From contig JAHLJT010009419.1 in NCBI GenBank assembly GCA_031308135.1, positions 36,077,221-36,141,220 on the forward strand: a stretch of 64,000 nt of DNA, in the 5' to 3' direction. The notes under the pieces are model-generated. The model saw nothing but the letters and a program-made list of their open reading frames with translations. It ran no database searches and was not told where the DNA came from. This document shows positions 12,026 to 24,040 of this stretch, piece by piece; positions within the stretch are counted from its first letter, which is position 1, and each line of letters opens with the position of its first letter. Made by a program: the position numbers and the translations under genes. Source of the stretch: Acheta domesticus. Lineage: Eukaryota; Arthropoda; Insecta; Orthoptera; Gryllidae.

Positions 12026-12947
12026 TCTGCGTACCCGTGCGGGAAATCCGCGCATGTTAGACCCCACACACATCCCTATCCTTCTATTTTCATTCTAAGA
12101 GGGAAAGTAGTTAACGAAACCTGTTTATTTGTTTAAAATCTATAAATGTAACTTGCAATGTACTAACACAATTAAAAATAAAAATAAAAACAATGCAATT
12201 AATGTGTAAAAGAAATTTTCAATAAATATTTAATCATGGAGAATGGAGAATTTGCTTGGAACAATTCCCAACACTTACTTCAAGACATTTGAAGTAATTA
12301 TTCAATATTCTTTGTCAATTAGGTTTTAGTTTTTCGTAATAGTGGTTGATCCAGGGTTTAGGGTGGCACGGTTCCTTTGGTTCCTTTTGTGATTCATTTA
12401 CTCTCGTGAATCACCCGCCACGGTTCACTTACGGTTCGCTTCAGAGCTGGCGAAAAATTATGTTGGCATTGACTAGCTTTGACGAGTCAAAGCATAAATA
12501 TACACGAAATGACCATGCGTCAAAGCCATATGAAGATATACATTTCAAATTTACGAACAATTTCTTCTTCATCACGACACTTTTCAAATATCACTTCACA
12601 TTGAAAATTACACTTCACACTTTTTTTTAAAAAAATAAAAATTGTTTCTATGCTGCTTTGCTTGCTGCTTGAACTCTAATATTAATATAGAAATGGTTTT
12701 AGATTTTAAAAAGCCTTCTCGTAATATCACATTCAGGTGTTTCTATAACAAAATTATTTACTTTTGAATGCGATTCCATTACGCAAAGCATTTGTGGTCG
12801 TGGGAATAGGTGTTTTTTCGTATTTCAAGACAGATTTTGTGTGTCTACCGTGATGGAAGGTGTAAATGCAGAATTTATTTAATGATTTCTTTAACATATT
12901 ATGTAGTATTTGCTTTAAAAATAGACGAGTTGGTTTTTAGTATTAAA

Positions 12948-13211
12948 ATGGAGGATTTGAGAGGTGCTAGTCTCCCAATAATAAACGAGTAAGTAGCATG
13001 TGTTTTTTAAGCTTCAGTTCGTAAAAAGTACGTTTGTTTTTCTTTTTTCAGAAACAAGCTTGACGATTTTGCGTGTTATAAGGGTGTAATTCGTGCCGAG
13101 ACACTACACTTCAGTATTACTATGATAATGGTAATACTATTAAAATTGTATAATTTCAACTATGTGGGTGGATTTGTTTCTTTTAAAATATCGCTTTCTT
13201 TAACATCTTAA
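12948..13211 (+). pseudogene. Possible two-exon remnant inside the MULE-like element
   Basis: ATG at 12948 opens MEDLRGASLPIIN. A donor (GA|GTAAGT) at 12989 and a pyrimidine-rich acceptor at 13050-13051 would join it in frame to ENKLDDFACYKGVIRAETL.. with a stop near 13211. The first exon is repeated in degenerate form near 13258 and 13395. No domain is recognised; it could be an eroded transposase leader or chance. Confidence 0.25.
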
Positions 13212-13225
13212 GTAGAATTGGTTTA

Positions 13226-13480
13226 AAAAAACAGACGAGTTGGTTTATTAGTATTAAAATGGAGGATTTGGGGGGCGATAGCCCCCCAATAACAAAAGAT
13301 TAAAAGTAGCATGTGTTTGTAAAATAGAATTTATTTTAAATATTTCTATTTGTAATGTTAATATGACGAAGTTTACTGTCTCGACACGTTTTTAGAGGTG
13401 AAATAGGGGTTTGGGGGGCGATAGTCCCCCAATAACAAAAGTTTAAGTAGTATGAGTTTGTGAAATAGAAGTTATTTAAA
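13226..13480 (+). repeat. Repeated units with GGGGGGCGATAGCCCCCC hairpin
   Basis: The block GATTTGGGGGGCGATAG(C/T)CCCCCAATAACAAAAG occurs at about 13264 and 13410, and degenerately at 12953. Each G-run and C-run pair forms a perfect or near-perfect 6-bp stem over a short loop. The copies lie inside the MULE-like element. Confidence 0.65.
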
Positions 13481-14973
13481 ATAATTATATTTATTGCGTT
13501 AACATCATAGTTTTTTATTTTTATTTAAAACCCATTAATTAATTTTAAATCGCATTAAGAAGTGAGTTATTACTATTTGTTTGTAAAATTTTAAAAGTAC
13601 ATTTTTTGTTCCAGATATTACAATATTTTCTCTATTTATTATTGTTTTTTGTTCGCATATTTGTTTAAATTGAATTGTTATGTCTTTTACAAGATTTTAT
13701 TTTTAAAAAATTAAAATAAATCTATAATTATTCCAACGAATACGTGAGTTATACATTTTCCATTTATATTCTGTGGCTTATAGATCATTTAAAAATGTAA
13801 TAAGTAGCATTTGGTTAACTAATTAGACGAGTGGCTCTTTTTAATAAAAAAAAATGTGTGGTTTAAGTAGTAAAGAATGTTCAAGTAGCACGCGCTTTTG
13901 AAATAGAATGTATTTTAAACACATTTATTACGTTACCATGTTGAACGCGAATAGTAAACAAGGATTCGGTTCATTGAGTCGATTCCTCTCTAGTGAACCG
14001 GATCAGTGAAACAAACGAACCGTGCCACTCTAAACCCTGGTTCAACCCGTAATAGTCACAAAAATATTAGCTATTTTACTTTTGAGAAAGCTACGTGTCT
14101 GAACTCGTTGACTTGAAAATTTCATCGAATGATAACGAAAATATTGGTACAGGTAAAACACAAACACAGACTTCACTCTTCACTGAACACCCACATCCTT
14201 CCACAATTAAGTACGCAGCACTTATAGATCATGAAAAAACGTTAATTGAATAGTTTCACTATTCCAAATTCACGCATAAGAAACAATCTTCATAGGTATA
14301 GGTATTAAGCAACTATAACAGTACTTGTAGTTGTTGCTGGAGAGCAAATCTTGAATTAATGATTATGCAAATAAACCTCGTCAGACTGCACAAACTACGG
14401 TGCTAACAGAAAGCGTAAATAAAGATTGTCGAATCTAAGCTTTCTAAGCGTGTCGCCACAAAAATTGCTACCAGCAGGAAGGACTGAAATATTGAGGTGG
14501 CCTTGATAGTATTAAAGCGTGGAACCGAAACGTTAATTGAATGGATCGCAGAATGTCTCTTCTTGTAGGTTATGATGTGAAAAACGCTTCTCTGAGGCCT
14601 TTGGCCTCAAGATTTTACTTTTTAAGGCTCTAAAACGCTTTGTGTATGAGTTATATGCCGATATAGGTTGACATGTGATGCGGGTTGCATTTTACATGAA
14701 TATTTCGATGCGTTTTTTTAAAGAAATCATCCATATTTTTAAAATCAAAATGGAATTCGTCAAGTATCCGTGAAATTCTCTTTCTTTAGAGCCCTCATTT
14801 ATAAAGATTGGTTGCGTGTGAGAGCCGGAACCCAAAGGTATACTACTGAAATAATACAGGAGACGATAACAAACTATTCTCAGACCTCCTGAATATACAT
14901 ATAAAATTTCATCAAGCCGTTTCGGAGGAGTATGGTAACTAAAACTGTGACACGATAATTCTATATATAGAGA

Positions 14974-15455
14974 TAAGCTTGTTAAATGCTCAGGAGATCA
15001 TGTGTCAAATTGACAAACAACGGTCCTTATAGGTAGAATAACATTTCGGTCCTTCTAGTGTTAGAATCCATTTCGGAGTCCAGCCGTTGCAGTATTTCAA
15101 CGGTATTCATGACGTTGAACACCTGGGTGGGCTGATCTATTGTATTTCTGCACAAGAGTACGACCACGTGGAGGCGACGCGCTAATACAATAACCAGCCA
15201 TCTACCAAGTAAGGTCAACGCAATTTATTCAGATTCATGGAAAGAAATTGTCAGGAAGTGTGCTATTAAAATGAGCCATGTGTCATTTGATAGTGTGAAC
15301 AAAATCTATAAAGTGCTTGAGTGAATATTAATAGAACAGAGCATTAATTTTATGCAAATACATTTCTTTGGGTTTCATTGTATATCAATGGGACATTATG
15401 TAGAATAGTAAATTCAAAGGAGGTGAATCATTTGTTGACACTGTAAAAGATATTT
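14974..15455. other. No recognised gene
   Basis: A 63-codon minus frame at 15027-15218 shows no family motif. Confidence 0.4.
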
Positions 15456-15484
15456 ACTTTCCCGTATACATACGTATACAGAGT
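15456..15484 (+). mobile_element. HLR 5' terminal fragment
   Basis: The ACTTTCCCGTATAC terminus and its palindromic continuation are present for only about 29 bp before mariner-related DNA begins. Confidence 0.55.
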
Positions 15485-16480
15485 GATTCAGTCGGTTGCT
15501 AATACGCCGGAGTCATATCCCATACTTAATGTACAGACTGAATTTGCCAAAATCGGATACTCTTCGTCGTTTAGTTTTGTAATTAATAAACCTTAAACTT
15601 TGGACTATGCGCTTTTGCTCGTGTAACACGGGCTATGGCAAGTGAGCGAGCGGCTTCACCTTGCGTTAGGGCTCGCCACTTCACTGGGAAACACAGTTAT
15701 TAATACTGTCCCTTAAACCCCAGAAGCGGGCGAAAGGCAAAAAACGTGCGAGATCATTGCATCACAGTCCGTCCACCTAGCGAACAATTCATGCGGAGAG
15801 ATTACAACTTTTCTATTTCCAGCGGGTGCAGCATTGCGCAGTACAGACATACAACGTCGTTCTGAATGCTGGAGGCATTTCCTGCGCAAATGCAAGTAAA
15901 ACCAGGAATTTCTGAAACTGTTCTTTGGGCAGAAGGAGTTTGTTTTAAAAGAACTGCAACAATTAATGAACATAATTTGCAAATGTGGGCCGACAAAAAT
16001 TCACATGTACGCAACGTAGTTTACCAAGATATTTTCTGTAACTGTGTAGATTCGCATACATTCATCATCGGTCCTCACTTCTCATCAGAGTGTTTGAGAG
16101 GCGTTCAGTATTTAAACGTTAAAACTCAGATACTCCGTACGCTTTTGGAGGGCGTTCCGTTGAATGTACGGGCACAGATGTGGTACAATAATAAAGGCGC
16201 AGCCCAACATAATTATTGTGGAGTTCGGAAATACCTAGATGTGCAATTTCCAGATATGTGGATCGGGCGATGAGATCCAATAGCACGGCCACATCGGGCT
16301 CAGGATTTGAATTCGCTAGACTTTTTTCTGGGGGTTAATGAACGACCGCGTTTATGCTACCGACGTCCGGAATGGACTTTCTTGGCGCACTGAAAGCAGA
16401 AATTCAGGAACAACTCGGCAGTGTTGTGCGCGTCACGGAGGCCGTGTGGCACATTTGCTTATCTTCCGTTCACGCAAGTT
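15485..16480 (+). pseudogene. Mariner/Tc1-type transposase pseudogene
   Basis: The frame from 15866 matches the C-terminal catalytic half of an insect mariner-like transposase (DDE superfamily). Landmarks are an FKRTATINEHNLQMWAD block, then HVRNVVYQD, an IIGPHF block, LLEGVPLNVRAQMWYNNKGA (normally with a catalytic D in the HDGA motif, here altered), and FPDMWIGR. After a stop at 16272 it resumes in frame as a degenerate SPDLN..LDFF-like motif near 16300. The catalytic motif is mutated and the helix-turn-helix half is not recognisable, so it is dead. Terminal repeats were not located. Confidence 0.8.
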
Positions 16481-16512
16481 TAGGTTACTTTGAATGCTTG
16501 TAGAGCCCCTGT

Positions 16513-16748
16513 TATACTTCGGGTTTTCTTTCTTGGCGCACGGGGGTGTGTCAATACAATGGATTATCTCACGGTATTTCGCGTCGTTCCCGGTTGTACT
16601 GCTAGGAGTCGCATGATGGCGACTGTATTGGTCAGTGCTGGCGATCATGCGACTCCTGGCGGCACAACGGAGAACGACGCGAAATACCGTGTAATATTCT
16701 ATTTTATTGACACATCCCCGTGTGCCAAGAAAGAAAAACCGAAGTATA
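16513..16748. mobile_element. Palindromic MITE (family M1), copy 1
   Basis: Ends TATACTTCGG.TTTTCTTTC and the inverse face each other, followed by TTGGCGCACGGGG, and symmetry continues inward (CACGGTATTTCGCGTCGTT) almost to the centre. Length is about 236 bp. It shares ends and centre with the copy at 22860-23076. The likely target duplication is TA. Confidence 0.85.
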
Positions 16749-17040
16749 CACGATGTGAACATTTTAGTTGTATACCCAAATAATAATAAAGTATAAATAA
16801 CATTTAAATAATAGATTTTTCACTCTCCTTTCACACTCAATAGATACATAGGTAAAAATAGCAACAGGGAACAGTATTTAATGTAATATTTTGGCTACCT
16901 TTATGCAAAAAATTACCATTGAAAAAATCTAATTTTTTCAACATCTTGAATAGGGTTCCCACTATTTTCTTTTGCACACATAAATAACTTAATGTATCCT
17001 GTATTAGTAACGAGAAATGAATCATCGTGCTTACAGAGTC
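16749..17040. other. Spacer, no gene
   Basis: AT-rich; short minus frame at 16837-17025 is not supported. Confidence 0.4.
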
Positions 17041-18055
17041 TTATACGTGGTATAGGGAAAGTTATTCAATGCAGCGGAAAATCTATTTCAAATTTCAACG
17101 GGAATACACGTTTCGGTGTCCCCTGATACCGAAAAAGTGCTTCTTTTCAAAACGTCGCGACGTTTTGAAAATGATCTTGAAAGACAATCCTCAAAATTTG
17201 GCAGGACTTTACATGAAGCCCACTGGACATATTCAACCTCTTCTCAAAAACGACTCCACATTTTTCTTTAAATTTCTTGTAAGAAAAAAATAAAACACAC
17301 TTAGGTGCCATATATCCGATGCACCATGCGATTTTCACGGGTAACTAAATTTTCGAACATTGCAAAATTTTTATTTTTTCGGCCTCTTCCTACAACTACA
17401 AAATTGAAGATACAGATTTTTCTTTCACATGAAATTTGTTCTCCGTAGTGAGTTCTTTCATTAAGGTCATGCACATTTTTTTGAAAATTTTAGTAGTTTT
17501 CGCGTAAAATTGCGTGCAATATGTGCAAATTTAGAAAATTACAAAAACAAGATTTTCTGAAAAATGGCTCTATTTTTTTCTTTTTAACTTTTGGTAGGGA
17601 TAGTACTTAATGTACTCTATGAAACGACATAAACATCTGTTTTCTCTATTCTTTTGTTTTTTTATAAATTACAAAAATGTAATTTTTCCCCTGACTCTCA
17701 CGTCGTTACAATTTACCTTTTACATATTTATTATCATTATTATATTTACAGGTACACGTGCTATTAATAAAGTCAATAAAGTTTCTCAAAATCTCAACCG
17801 TTTTCTGTGAAAACCAGCTCAAAATTCCGCATTTTCAAAATCGCTCAAAAGCCATTTTCTCACAAATGGCTCCAAATTCTTTCTTCAAACATTTTAGAAC
17901 GGATAGTGCTAAATGCATTCTTTAATATGACGTAAAGTTCATAGGTATTTTTTCAAGGGTATTTTTTTGATTTTCCAAAAATTAAACAATTGTAATTTTT
18001 TTGAAAGATCTCTCGCAACTTTGATATGCATATTACCAGCAATTTAACCACTGTT
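17041..18055 (+). mobile_element. HLR copy, partial, microsatellite region replaced by palindrome
   Basis: Begins at the GTATAGGGAAAGT sub-terminal block and runs through three 305-bp-type units to about 18055, where orientation switches. The GTCC microsatellite and its flank are missing; a 28-bp perfect palindrome sits near this junction. Confidence 0.7.
17144..17171. repeat. 28-bp perfect palindrome
   Basis: TTTTCAAAACGTCG and its exact reverse complement abut with no spacer. It lies where other HLR copies carry the GTCC array. Confidence 0.9.
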
Positions 18056-18105
18056 ACAATTTTCTTTTAAAAATTTGCAGCTGTTTTTAAGGAAATGGCG
18101 TTTTC
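18056..18105 (-). mobile_element. HLR copy split by a LINE: left fragment
   Basis: Short HLR piece with the block GGAAATGGCGTTTT. The same copy resumes at 20813 with AAAATGCGAAATTTAAAG, the adjoining sequence in intact copies. Confidence 0.65.
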
Positions 18106-20812
18106 TTCTTTTTCTTCTTCTGTCAGCTCTCCGGCACTTATAGTTTTGCCATTACTTCTTTAATTACAGTAGCCCAATCTCTTCGGTCTTCTGCTTTTCT
18201 TCTCCATCTTTTCACTCTTAGGGTCCTCAGATCATCTTCCACCTCATCATTCCATCTTAACCTCGGCCTGCCTCTACCGGCCATGCTCCCTACATATATC
18301 TTCTTTATTGCCCTCCCTTCCTTCATTCTTATTACATGTCCAATCCATTCCAACCTTCTTATCTTGATGCAGGTAACTATCTGAGGTGTTTTTTACAGTT
18401 CATCCAACTCTGCAATTGTTCTACTCCTTCAGATTTCATTTTCTTTAGCCGGTCCAAATATTCTACGTAATATTTTCCTTTCCCATATTGCCAGTTTATT
18501 TTCCATTTTCTTCGTGAGGGTCCAAGTTTCAGAACCATCCAATACAACCGGTTTAATTACAATATTGTACAATTTTAACTTAAGCGGCCTTTGAGATCCT
18601 TCTTGACTTAAAAATGTTGTAGAGGCTGCCATAACATCTGTTACCCGCCGTTATTCTCCTTTTAATATCCTTTTCTACTTCATCATTTTCAGTAATATAA
18701 GGAACTCAAACATTGCCACTCTGTGGCATTCACCCATTCTACATTTTCCCATCTAAATTGACATATTTTGATTTATGATAACTTCTCCTACTTGTTCTCA
18801 TATATTTTGTTTTGTCCTCATTTATTACCAACCCTATTTCTTTTGCTACTTCCGTTAATTGGTGTAATGTAATTTCCATATCTGTAATTGTTCTACTTAT
18901 TCTCAATACATCATCAGCATATGCAATTATTTGTACAACTCTGTTTATAATTTTTCCCTTTGAATTTATGTCTATAATTCTTATTACTTTCTCCACGGAT
19001 ATGTTAAATAACATAGTAGATAACTCATCTCCCTGCTTTAGTCTACACTGTGTTGTAAATTCTGCCGATATCTTTCCTTGGAATTTAACTACATTCCTAG
19101 TACCTTGTACAGTCATTTGAATTAATCTTACTAATGTGAATGGTATACCAAACTCATACAGTACCTTTACCATTTCCTTTCTATTTATATTGTCATATGC
19201 TTGCTTGAAATCTATATATAGTTGGTAAATCTCTACATTTTGCTCATATGCTTTCTCCAATATTTGTCTGAGGCTGAAAATTTGTTCTGTAGTACTTCTT
19301 CCTTTCCTAAAACCACTTTGATAATCAAATATAATTTGATCATAATATATTCTTATTTCAGTGGCTAGAATTGCTGAGAATATTTTATAAAACGTACTCA
19401 GTAACGCTATACCTCTATAGTTCTTACATTCCAGTTTATTTCCTTTCTAATGTATAGGATGTAGAACCGCCATTTGCCAATCTCTTGGCATTTCTTCTTT
19501 CATCCATACTTTACATATTAATTCATGTATTTCCTTCCATAGGGTTTTAGGTCCTAACTTTATAAATTCTGATGCTATACCATTCAACCCCGGAGCTTTG
19601 TAATTCTTTAATTTCCTTATTGCTGCATATGTTTCATTCCTTGTTGGTTCGTTTAATTCCAAGTCTGGACCAGAAAACTTGATATTTTCACTCTGTTTAC
19701 TCGTTCGGTTTCCATTCAAAAGCTGCAGAAAATATTTCATCCACCTCTGCAATACCCTTCCTTCTGTACCTATTAAATTCCCTTCCTTGTCTCTGCACAT
19801 AAATACTTTTGGCTGATACCCTCCTTTATAATTTTTAATTCTCTCATAAAATTGTCTAATTTCACTTCTTCTATTTAATCTTTGTATATCATTTAAGCAT
19901 TCCTCTTCATATTGCTTTTTCTTTCCCCGAATTACCCTTTTTTCTTTACGTCTTACATCCTCGTATTCCTTTACATTTCCCCGCGTTCTTCTTTCCAACA
20001 TTTTCTTCCTACATTCTTCCCTATCTTGTATAACCATCCTACATTCTTCATCATACCAAAGTTTCCTTCTTTCTTACTTCCTCTCCCCTAACACTTTGCT
20101 TGCTGTATTTATTATACTAGTTTTAATTTTCTGCCACTTTTCCTCTACTTTTTCTTCCCCTTCTACTGGTGGTATTTTTCCCTGAATGTTTTCTATCTCC
20201 TCCGTAAATTCTCTTGCGATCTTTATTGTCTTTAATTTTCCTGTATCATATCTCACTATCTTATCACATGTCTTCTCTCTATTAAGTGATATTTTTTGTC
20301 TATATTTGGTACTTACCAGAAAATGGTCAGAGTCGCAGTCTGGTTTCCTCAGTGCCCTAACATCCATTATATTGCTTTTATGTCGAGAATCTATCATTAC
20401 ATGATCAATTTGTGTACATGTTGCTTTATCGGGTGTAATCCACGTACCCTTATGGACTTCCTTATGTGAATATCACGTACTACTAATAGTCTAATCGTTT
20501 GTCACCGCGAAACCAACTGCTCTGTCTCCATTATCATTATTTTTGTCATGTAAGTTATATTGACCTAGATTTGGGGCATATGATCTATCCTTTCCCATTT
20601 GCGCGTTAAAATCCCCTAACACTATCTTCGCATCATATTTTGGTGTTGTTTTATACATATGTTCCAGCTTATTGTAAAATGCGCTTTTTACATATCATCT
20701 TTATCATCTGTGGGGGCATGCACATTGATAAAAGTGGTATTATAAAATCTCCTTCTAATTCGTACCATGCATATTCATGGGCTATATTCCTTATAGAGTT
20801 TAAGCTCCTCAA
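18106..20812 (-). pseudogene. RTE-type LINE (endonuclease and reverse transcriptase), decayed
   Basis: Reading leftwards from 20812, an AP-endonuclease region shows NVHAPTDDK, VLGDFNAQMGKD, NDNGDRAVGFA and QIDHVMIDSR..DVRALR..DSDHFLV. Then comes the reverse transcriptase, with KAPGLNGIASEFIK, the FIDF-type block YIDFKQAYDNINR, LKQGDELSTMLFN and the catalytic AYADDV. A C-terminal region follows with GSETWTLTKK and GRGRPRLRWNDEVEDDLR. It is 5'-truncated inside the endonuclease and broken into frames 20074-20397, 19447-20037, 18739-19260, 18429-18632 and 18138-18353. The 3' end abuts a CTT-rich tail at about 18106. It sits inside an HLR copy. RTE versus a close relative is not certain. Confidence 0.85.
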
Positions 20813-21831
20813 AAAATGCGAAATTTAAAGCTCTTTTTCACAGAAAAATTTTGAGTTTTCAAAAAACTTCATTTAAAGTCATTTGAAGCTCTTACACTAA
20901 CAAATATAATAATGTTTACAAATTGCTGGTAATGTGAATAATAAAGTTGTGAGAGGTCTTTCAAAAAAATTACATTTGTGTAATTTTCGAAAAAACTAAA
21001 CAATACCTCAAAATGAACTTAACGTCATATTAAAGAGTGCAATTAGCACTATCCGTTCCAAAGGTTTGAAGAAAAAATTTGGAGCCATTTATGAGAAAAT
21101 GGAGTTTGAGTGTTTCTGAAAAGGCGGAATTTTGAGTTTGAGATAGTTTTCACAAAAAATGGTTGAGTTCTCGAGAAAATTTATTGGATATCATTTAAAG
21201 CACATGTACTCATTAATATAATAATGTGAACAAATCGCCGCTTAAGAAAATATTAACGATGTGGGAGACCAGCCAAAAAAACTACATTTTTGTAATTTTT
21301 GAAAAAAACAAAAGGACAGAGCAATATGGTGTTTACGCCATGTAATAGAGTACATTAGGCACTATCCTTACCAAACGCTTAAAAAAAATTTGTAGCCGTT
21401 TTTGAGAAAATCCTATTTTCGTAATTTTTTAAAATTGCACATATTATACGCAAAGTTGCGCGAAAACTACTAAAATTTTCAAAAAAAGTCCAGGATCTTA
21501 AAGAAAGAACTCACTATGTAAAACAAATTTTATTTAAAGAAAAAATCTCCATGTTAAATTTTGAAGTTCTCGGAAGAAGCGGGAAAAAAATCAAACTTAT
21601 GGAATTATCGAAAATCCAGTGTTAACCACGAAATTCAGACATGTGCCATATTAATAAGAATATTTTACTCTATTCTTTCTTTCAAGAAATTTGAAGAAAA
21701 AAATTGGAGTTGTTTTTAAGAAAATTTTGAAAAAGTCCGGGAGGAAGTACCCCCAATTTTTTTCAGAAACTTTTTCAAAATCTCAAAGCTTCGACTCGAG
21801 CCTGATCGACAGGGGTTTCTTCAATTTGAAA
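20813..21831 (-). mobile_element. HLR copy split by a LINE: main fragment
   Basis: Continues the copy begun at 18056. GGAGCC-type blocks at 21081, 21391 and 21705 give the 310-bp internal periodicity. At 21831 it is interrupted by another HLR and resumes at 22672. Confidence 0.75.
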
Positions 21832-22671
21832 CTAGTTATGCTACAGAATGGCACAGACCTCCCGTATTAGTTTTCTATTTTCTTGGGTCTTCGCTAGCTA
21901 TTCGGAATTGCCACATACTGTTTCTTGCCAGCTGCCATCTACCACCGCCAAAAGTACGTTTTTTTGTCATTTTCTTAATTTTCCGGTTTCCTATTGGTAG
22001 AACGAAAATATTAATTTTAGAATATTAAAGAACACAAAAACCTAGACATAAATGGCAATTTTCTTTTATTCGAAGAAAAAAATCTCTATCTTCAATTTTG
22101 TAGCTGGAGAAAGACGCCGAAAAAAATTCAAACTTTCAAAATTTTCGAAAATTCAGAGTTATCCGTGAAAATAGGACCTATGCCATGTTAATAAGTGTAT
22201 TTTACTCTATTCATACAAGAAATTTAAAGAAAAAATTTGGAGCCGTTTTTAAGAAAATTTTGAAAATCCCCGGGGGGTTCATATAAAGTACCCCCAAATT
22301 TTCAAGAATCTTTTTCAAAATCTCAAAACTTTGACTAGAATCAGATCGACAAGGGAATATTTATTTTGGAAGAAATCGATGTATGGTTTAGGCGCTAGCA
22401 GTGATCACAGACTGACGGACAGACAGACGGACGTTTTCCTTTCAATTAGGTTTTCGGTATCAAGAACCTAGAAAACCGGGTTTTTGGCTACCCCACATGT
22501 TAGGGGATTTTTCCCCCTTAATTTATCAACTGGTTTTATCCACTTATTCGTTTTCACGGCCCGGCAATTAATTTTTTTCCGCCGAAAATTGGCCATTTTT
22601 TCGCGCAGCATTACATAACTTTCCCTATACTACGTATATCACTCCGTGTATACGTACGTATACGGGAAAGT
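21832..22671 (-). mobile_element. HLR copy nested in HLR, internally deleted
   Basis: Both ends are present: CTAG at 21832-21835 with the ACAGAATGGCACAG block, and the GTATACGGGAAAGT terminus at 22671. Most of the 305-bp repeats are deleted, because sequence jumps from the first unit to the last near 22068. A short GACGGAC.. seed is at about 22410-22432. Confidence 0.8.
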
Positions 22672-22859
22672 TAATATATCGTCCGTATGGTTTAGGCGCT
22701 AGTAGTGTTCACAGACGGACGGACAGTCGGACGGACGGACGGGTGGACGGACAGACGGACGGGTGGACGGACATCAGGGTCGGGCAATGAATTTTCCTTC
22801 TATAAAAATCCTACGTTTTTTCGCGCAGCATTACATAAATTTTCTTGTACTATGTATAC
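22672..22859 (-). mobile_element. HLR outer copy, 5' remainder with GGAC microsatellite
   Basis: Sequence resumes at the GTATGGTTTAGGCGCTAG block that precedes the microsatellite in other copies. It then has about 60 bp of imperfect GGAC/GGGT units, then the TTCGCGCAGCATTACAT block. It ends where MITE M1 inserted. Confidence 0.75.
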
Positions 22860-23076
22860 TATACTTAGGTTTTTCTTTCTTGGCGCACGGGGTGTCAATG
22901 AAATGGAATATCTCACGGTATTTTGTGTTGTGCCGCTAGGAGTCGCATGATCGCGACTGTATCGAGCAGTGCTGGCGATCATGCGATTCCTGGCAACGGA
23001 GAACGACGCGAAATGCCGTGAGATATTCGATTTATTTACACCCCCCCGTGGGCCAAGAAAGAAAAATCGAAGTATA
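22860..23076. mobile_element. Palindromic MITE (family M1), copy 2
   Basis: Same inverted ends and internal palindrome as 16513-16748; about 217 bp; flanked by TA. Inserted in the 5' end of the outer HLR. Confidence 0.85.
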
Positions 23077-23109
23077 CTCCGTATTGTAACATAACCAAGC
23101 TATTAAAGA

Positions 23110-24040
23110 GCGGTGATTAATTTTATTATAATAAAAGGCTGGTGCAGCAGTCGGCAAAACAATATTTTCTTTCACGCTCCGCCCATTGAGAAATGTTTTC
23201 GCGAGCTGAGAACGAAGTTCCCAGAAAAGAGCGTTTTTCGCCTCGACGGATGCTAATTCCTTGCACGCACGCGGCTCCTGCACATCCTTCCCAATTGTCT
23301 GCTCCGAGCAGGCGAAGGAGCACCGGCGTCATCATGTAGGTATGCGGGCGGATTGGCAGCGTCGACACTGCGTCCCCGCCAGGTGGCAGTCGGCGTCGCG
23401 AGAGTGCGCCACGAACTGGGATGTGCCCAAGTCACGGGACCGGCGATCGGGTGGTGATTGGCCATCTCGTCATTTGCAGGGGAGGTAACCGGCGGCGAGC
23501 CTTTAAATACGGGTGACCACAAGTCATCCGTCTTCTAGATTCAAATTCCTCATCGTAAGGTCTTCGAGATTCAAATCTCGCACAAGAGGTTTTTCTCTTG
23601 TAGTTCGAGTCATGAACTGAGGTCTGCTTCTTGCGGTAGTTCAAATCATGAATCGAGATCTTTGCATAGTGTTCACCAGTATGCTGTATTCGAAAGAAGC
23701 AAGAATACTTGTTGCTGAACATTTTTCTGAGCTGTAATGATCGTATTAATCCGCCGCTGAGCTCCAATGAACGCGTTCGCGTCTAGTCGCCCTCACCTGA
23801 GCGCTATTTATCGCGGAAGACACGTGGCGTCTCCACTACGTTCATTGTTCTCGCGCGCACGCCCATCCAACGCCGGAGAGGACGATTGAAGCCGCTGCGC
23901 CCATGCAGTGCACGAGAGCCTGGACTTTGGACGTGCCCTCCGCCGATCTCTGCACCTCGCCCCCGCCACCACCACATCTGCACCGGCCAAGATGACTAGT
24001 TCGGGAAGATCGCGCAACGAGCGGAAGAATTAAGGGGGGA
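23110..24040 (+). mobile_element. GC-rich tail of a possible LTR retrotransposon
   Basis: GC-rich block with a TTTAAATA box at about 23501 and several ORFs without domains. It ends in a polypurine tract (GGAAGAATTAAGGGGGGA) immediately before TGTAGGTGGA at 24041, the usual layout of a polypurine tract next to a 3' LTR. No gag or pol motif was recognised, so the assignment is tentative. The alternative is a CpG-rich promoter of an unrecognised gene. Confidence 0.3.

Larger units (their letters stand above)
12344..14047. mobile_element. MULE-like TIR element with 9-bp target duplication
   Basis: Terminal inverted repeats of about 35 bp begin GGTTGATCCAGGGTTTAG on the left; the right end in reverse complement reads GGTTGAACCAGGGTTTAG. 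Both continue with GTGGCACGGTTC. They are flanked by an identical CGTAATAGT at 12335-12343 and 14048-14056. A 9-bp duplication is characteristic of the Mutator-like superfamily, although no MULE transposase is recognisable in the 1.7 kb body. Insertion into the older Helitron is clear because Helitron sequence resumes on both sides. Confidence 0.8.
12026..14973 (-). mobile_element. Non-autonomous Helitron, both ends present, split by a MULE-like insertion
   Basis: On the minus strand it begins at 14973 with TCTCTATATATAGAATTATC followed by GTGTCACAG, the standard insect Helitron 5' end. It ends near 12026 with a GCGG..CCGC hairpin and ACGGGTACG; the final CTAG is mutated. Between lies sequence shared with the copy at 11040. 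Removing the nested 1,704-bp element at 12344-14047 leaves about 1.24 kb with no Rep/helicase code, so it depended on an autonomous relative such as the one at 38540-42105. Confidence 0.8.

Noticed and set aside
12353..14041. hAT element with CAGGG ends
   Set aside because: The inverted repeats extend 9 bp further out, and the perfect flanking duplication is 9 bp rather than the 8 bp of hAT.
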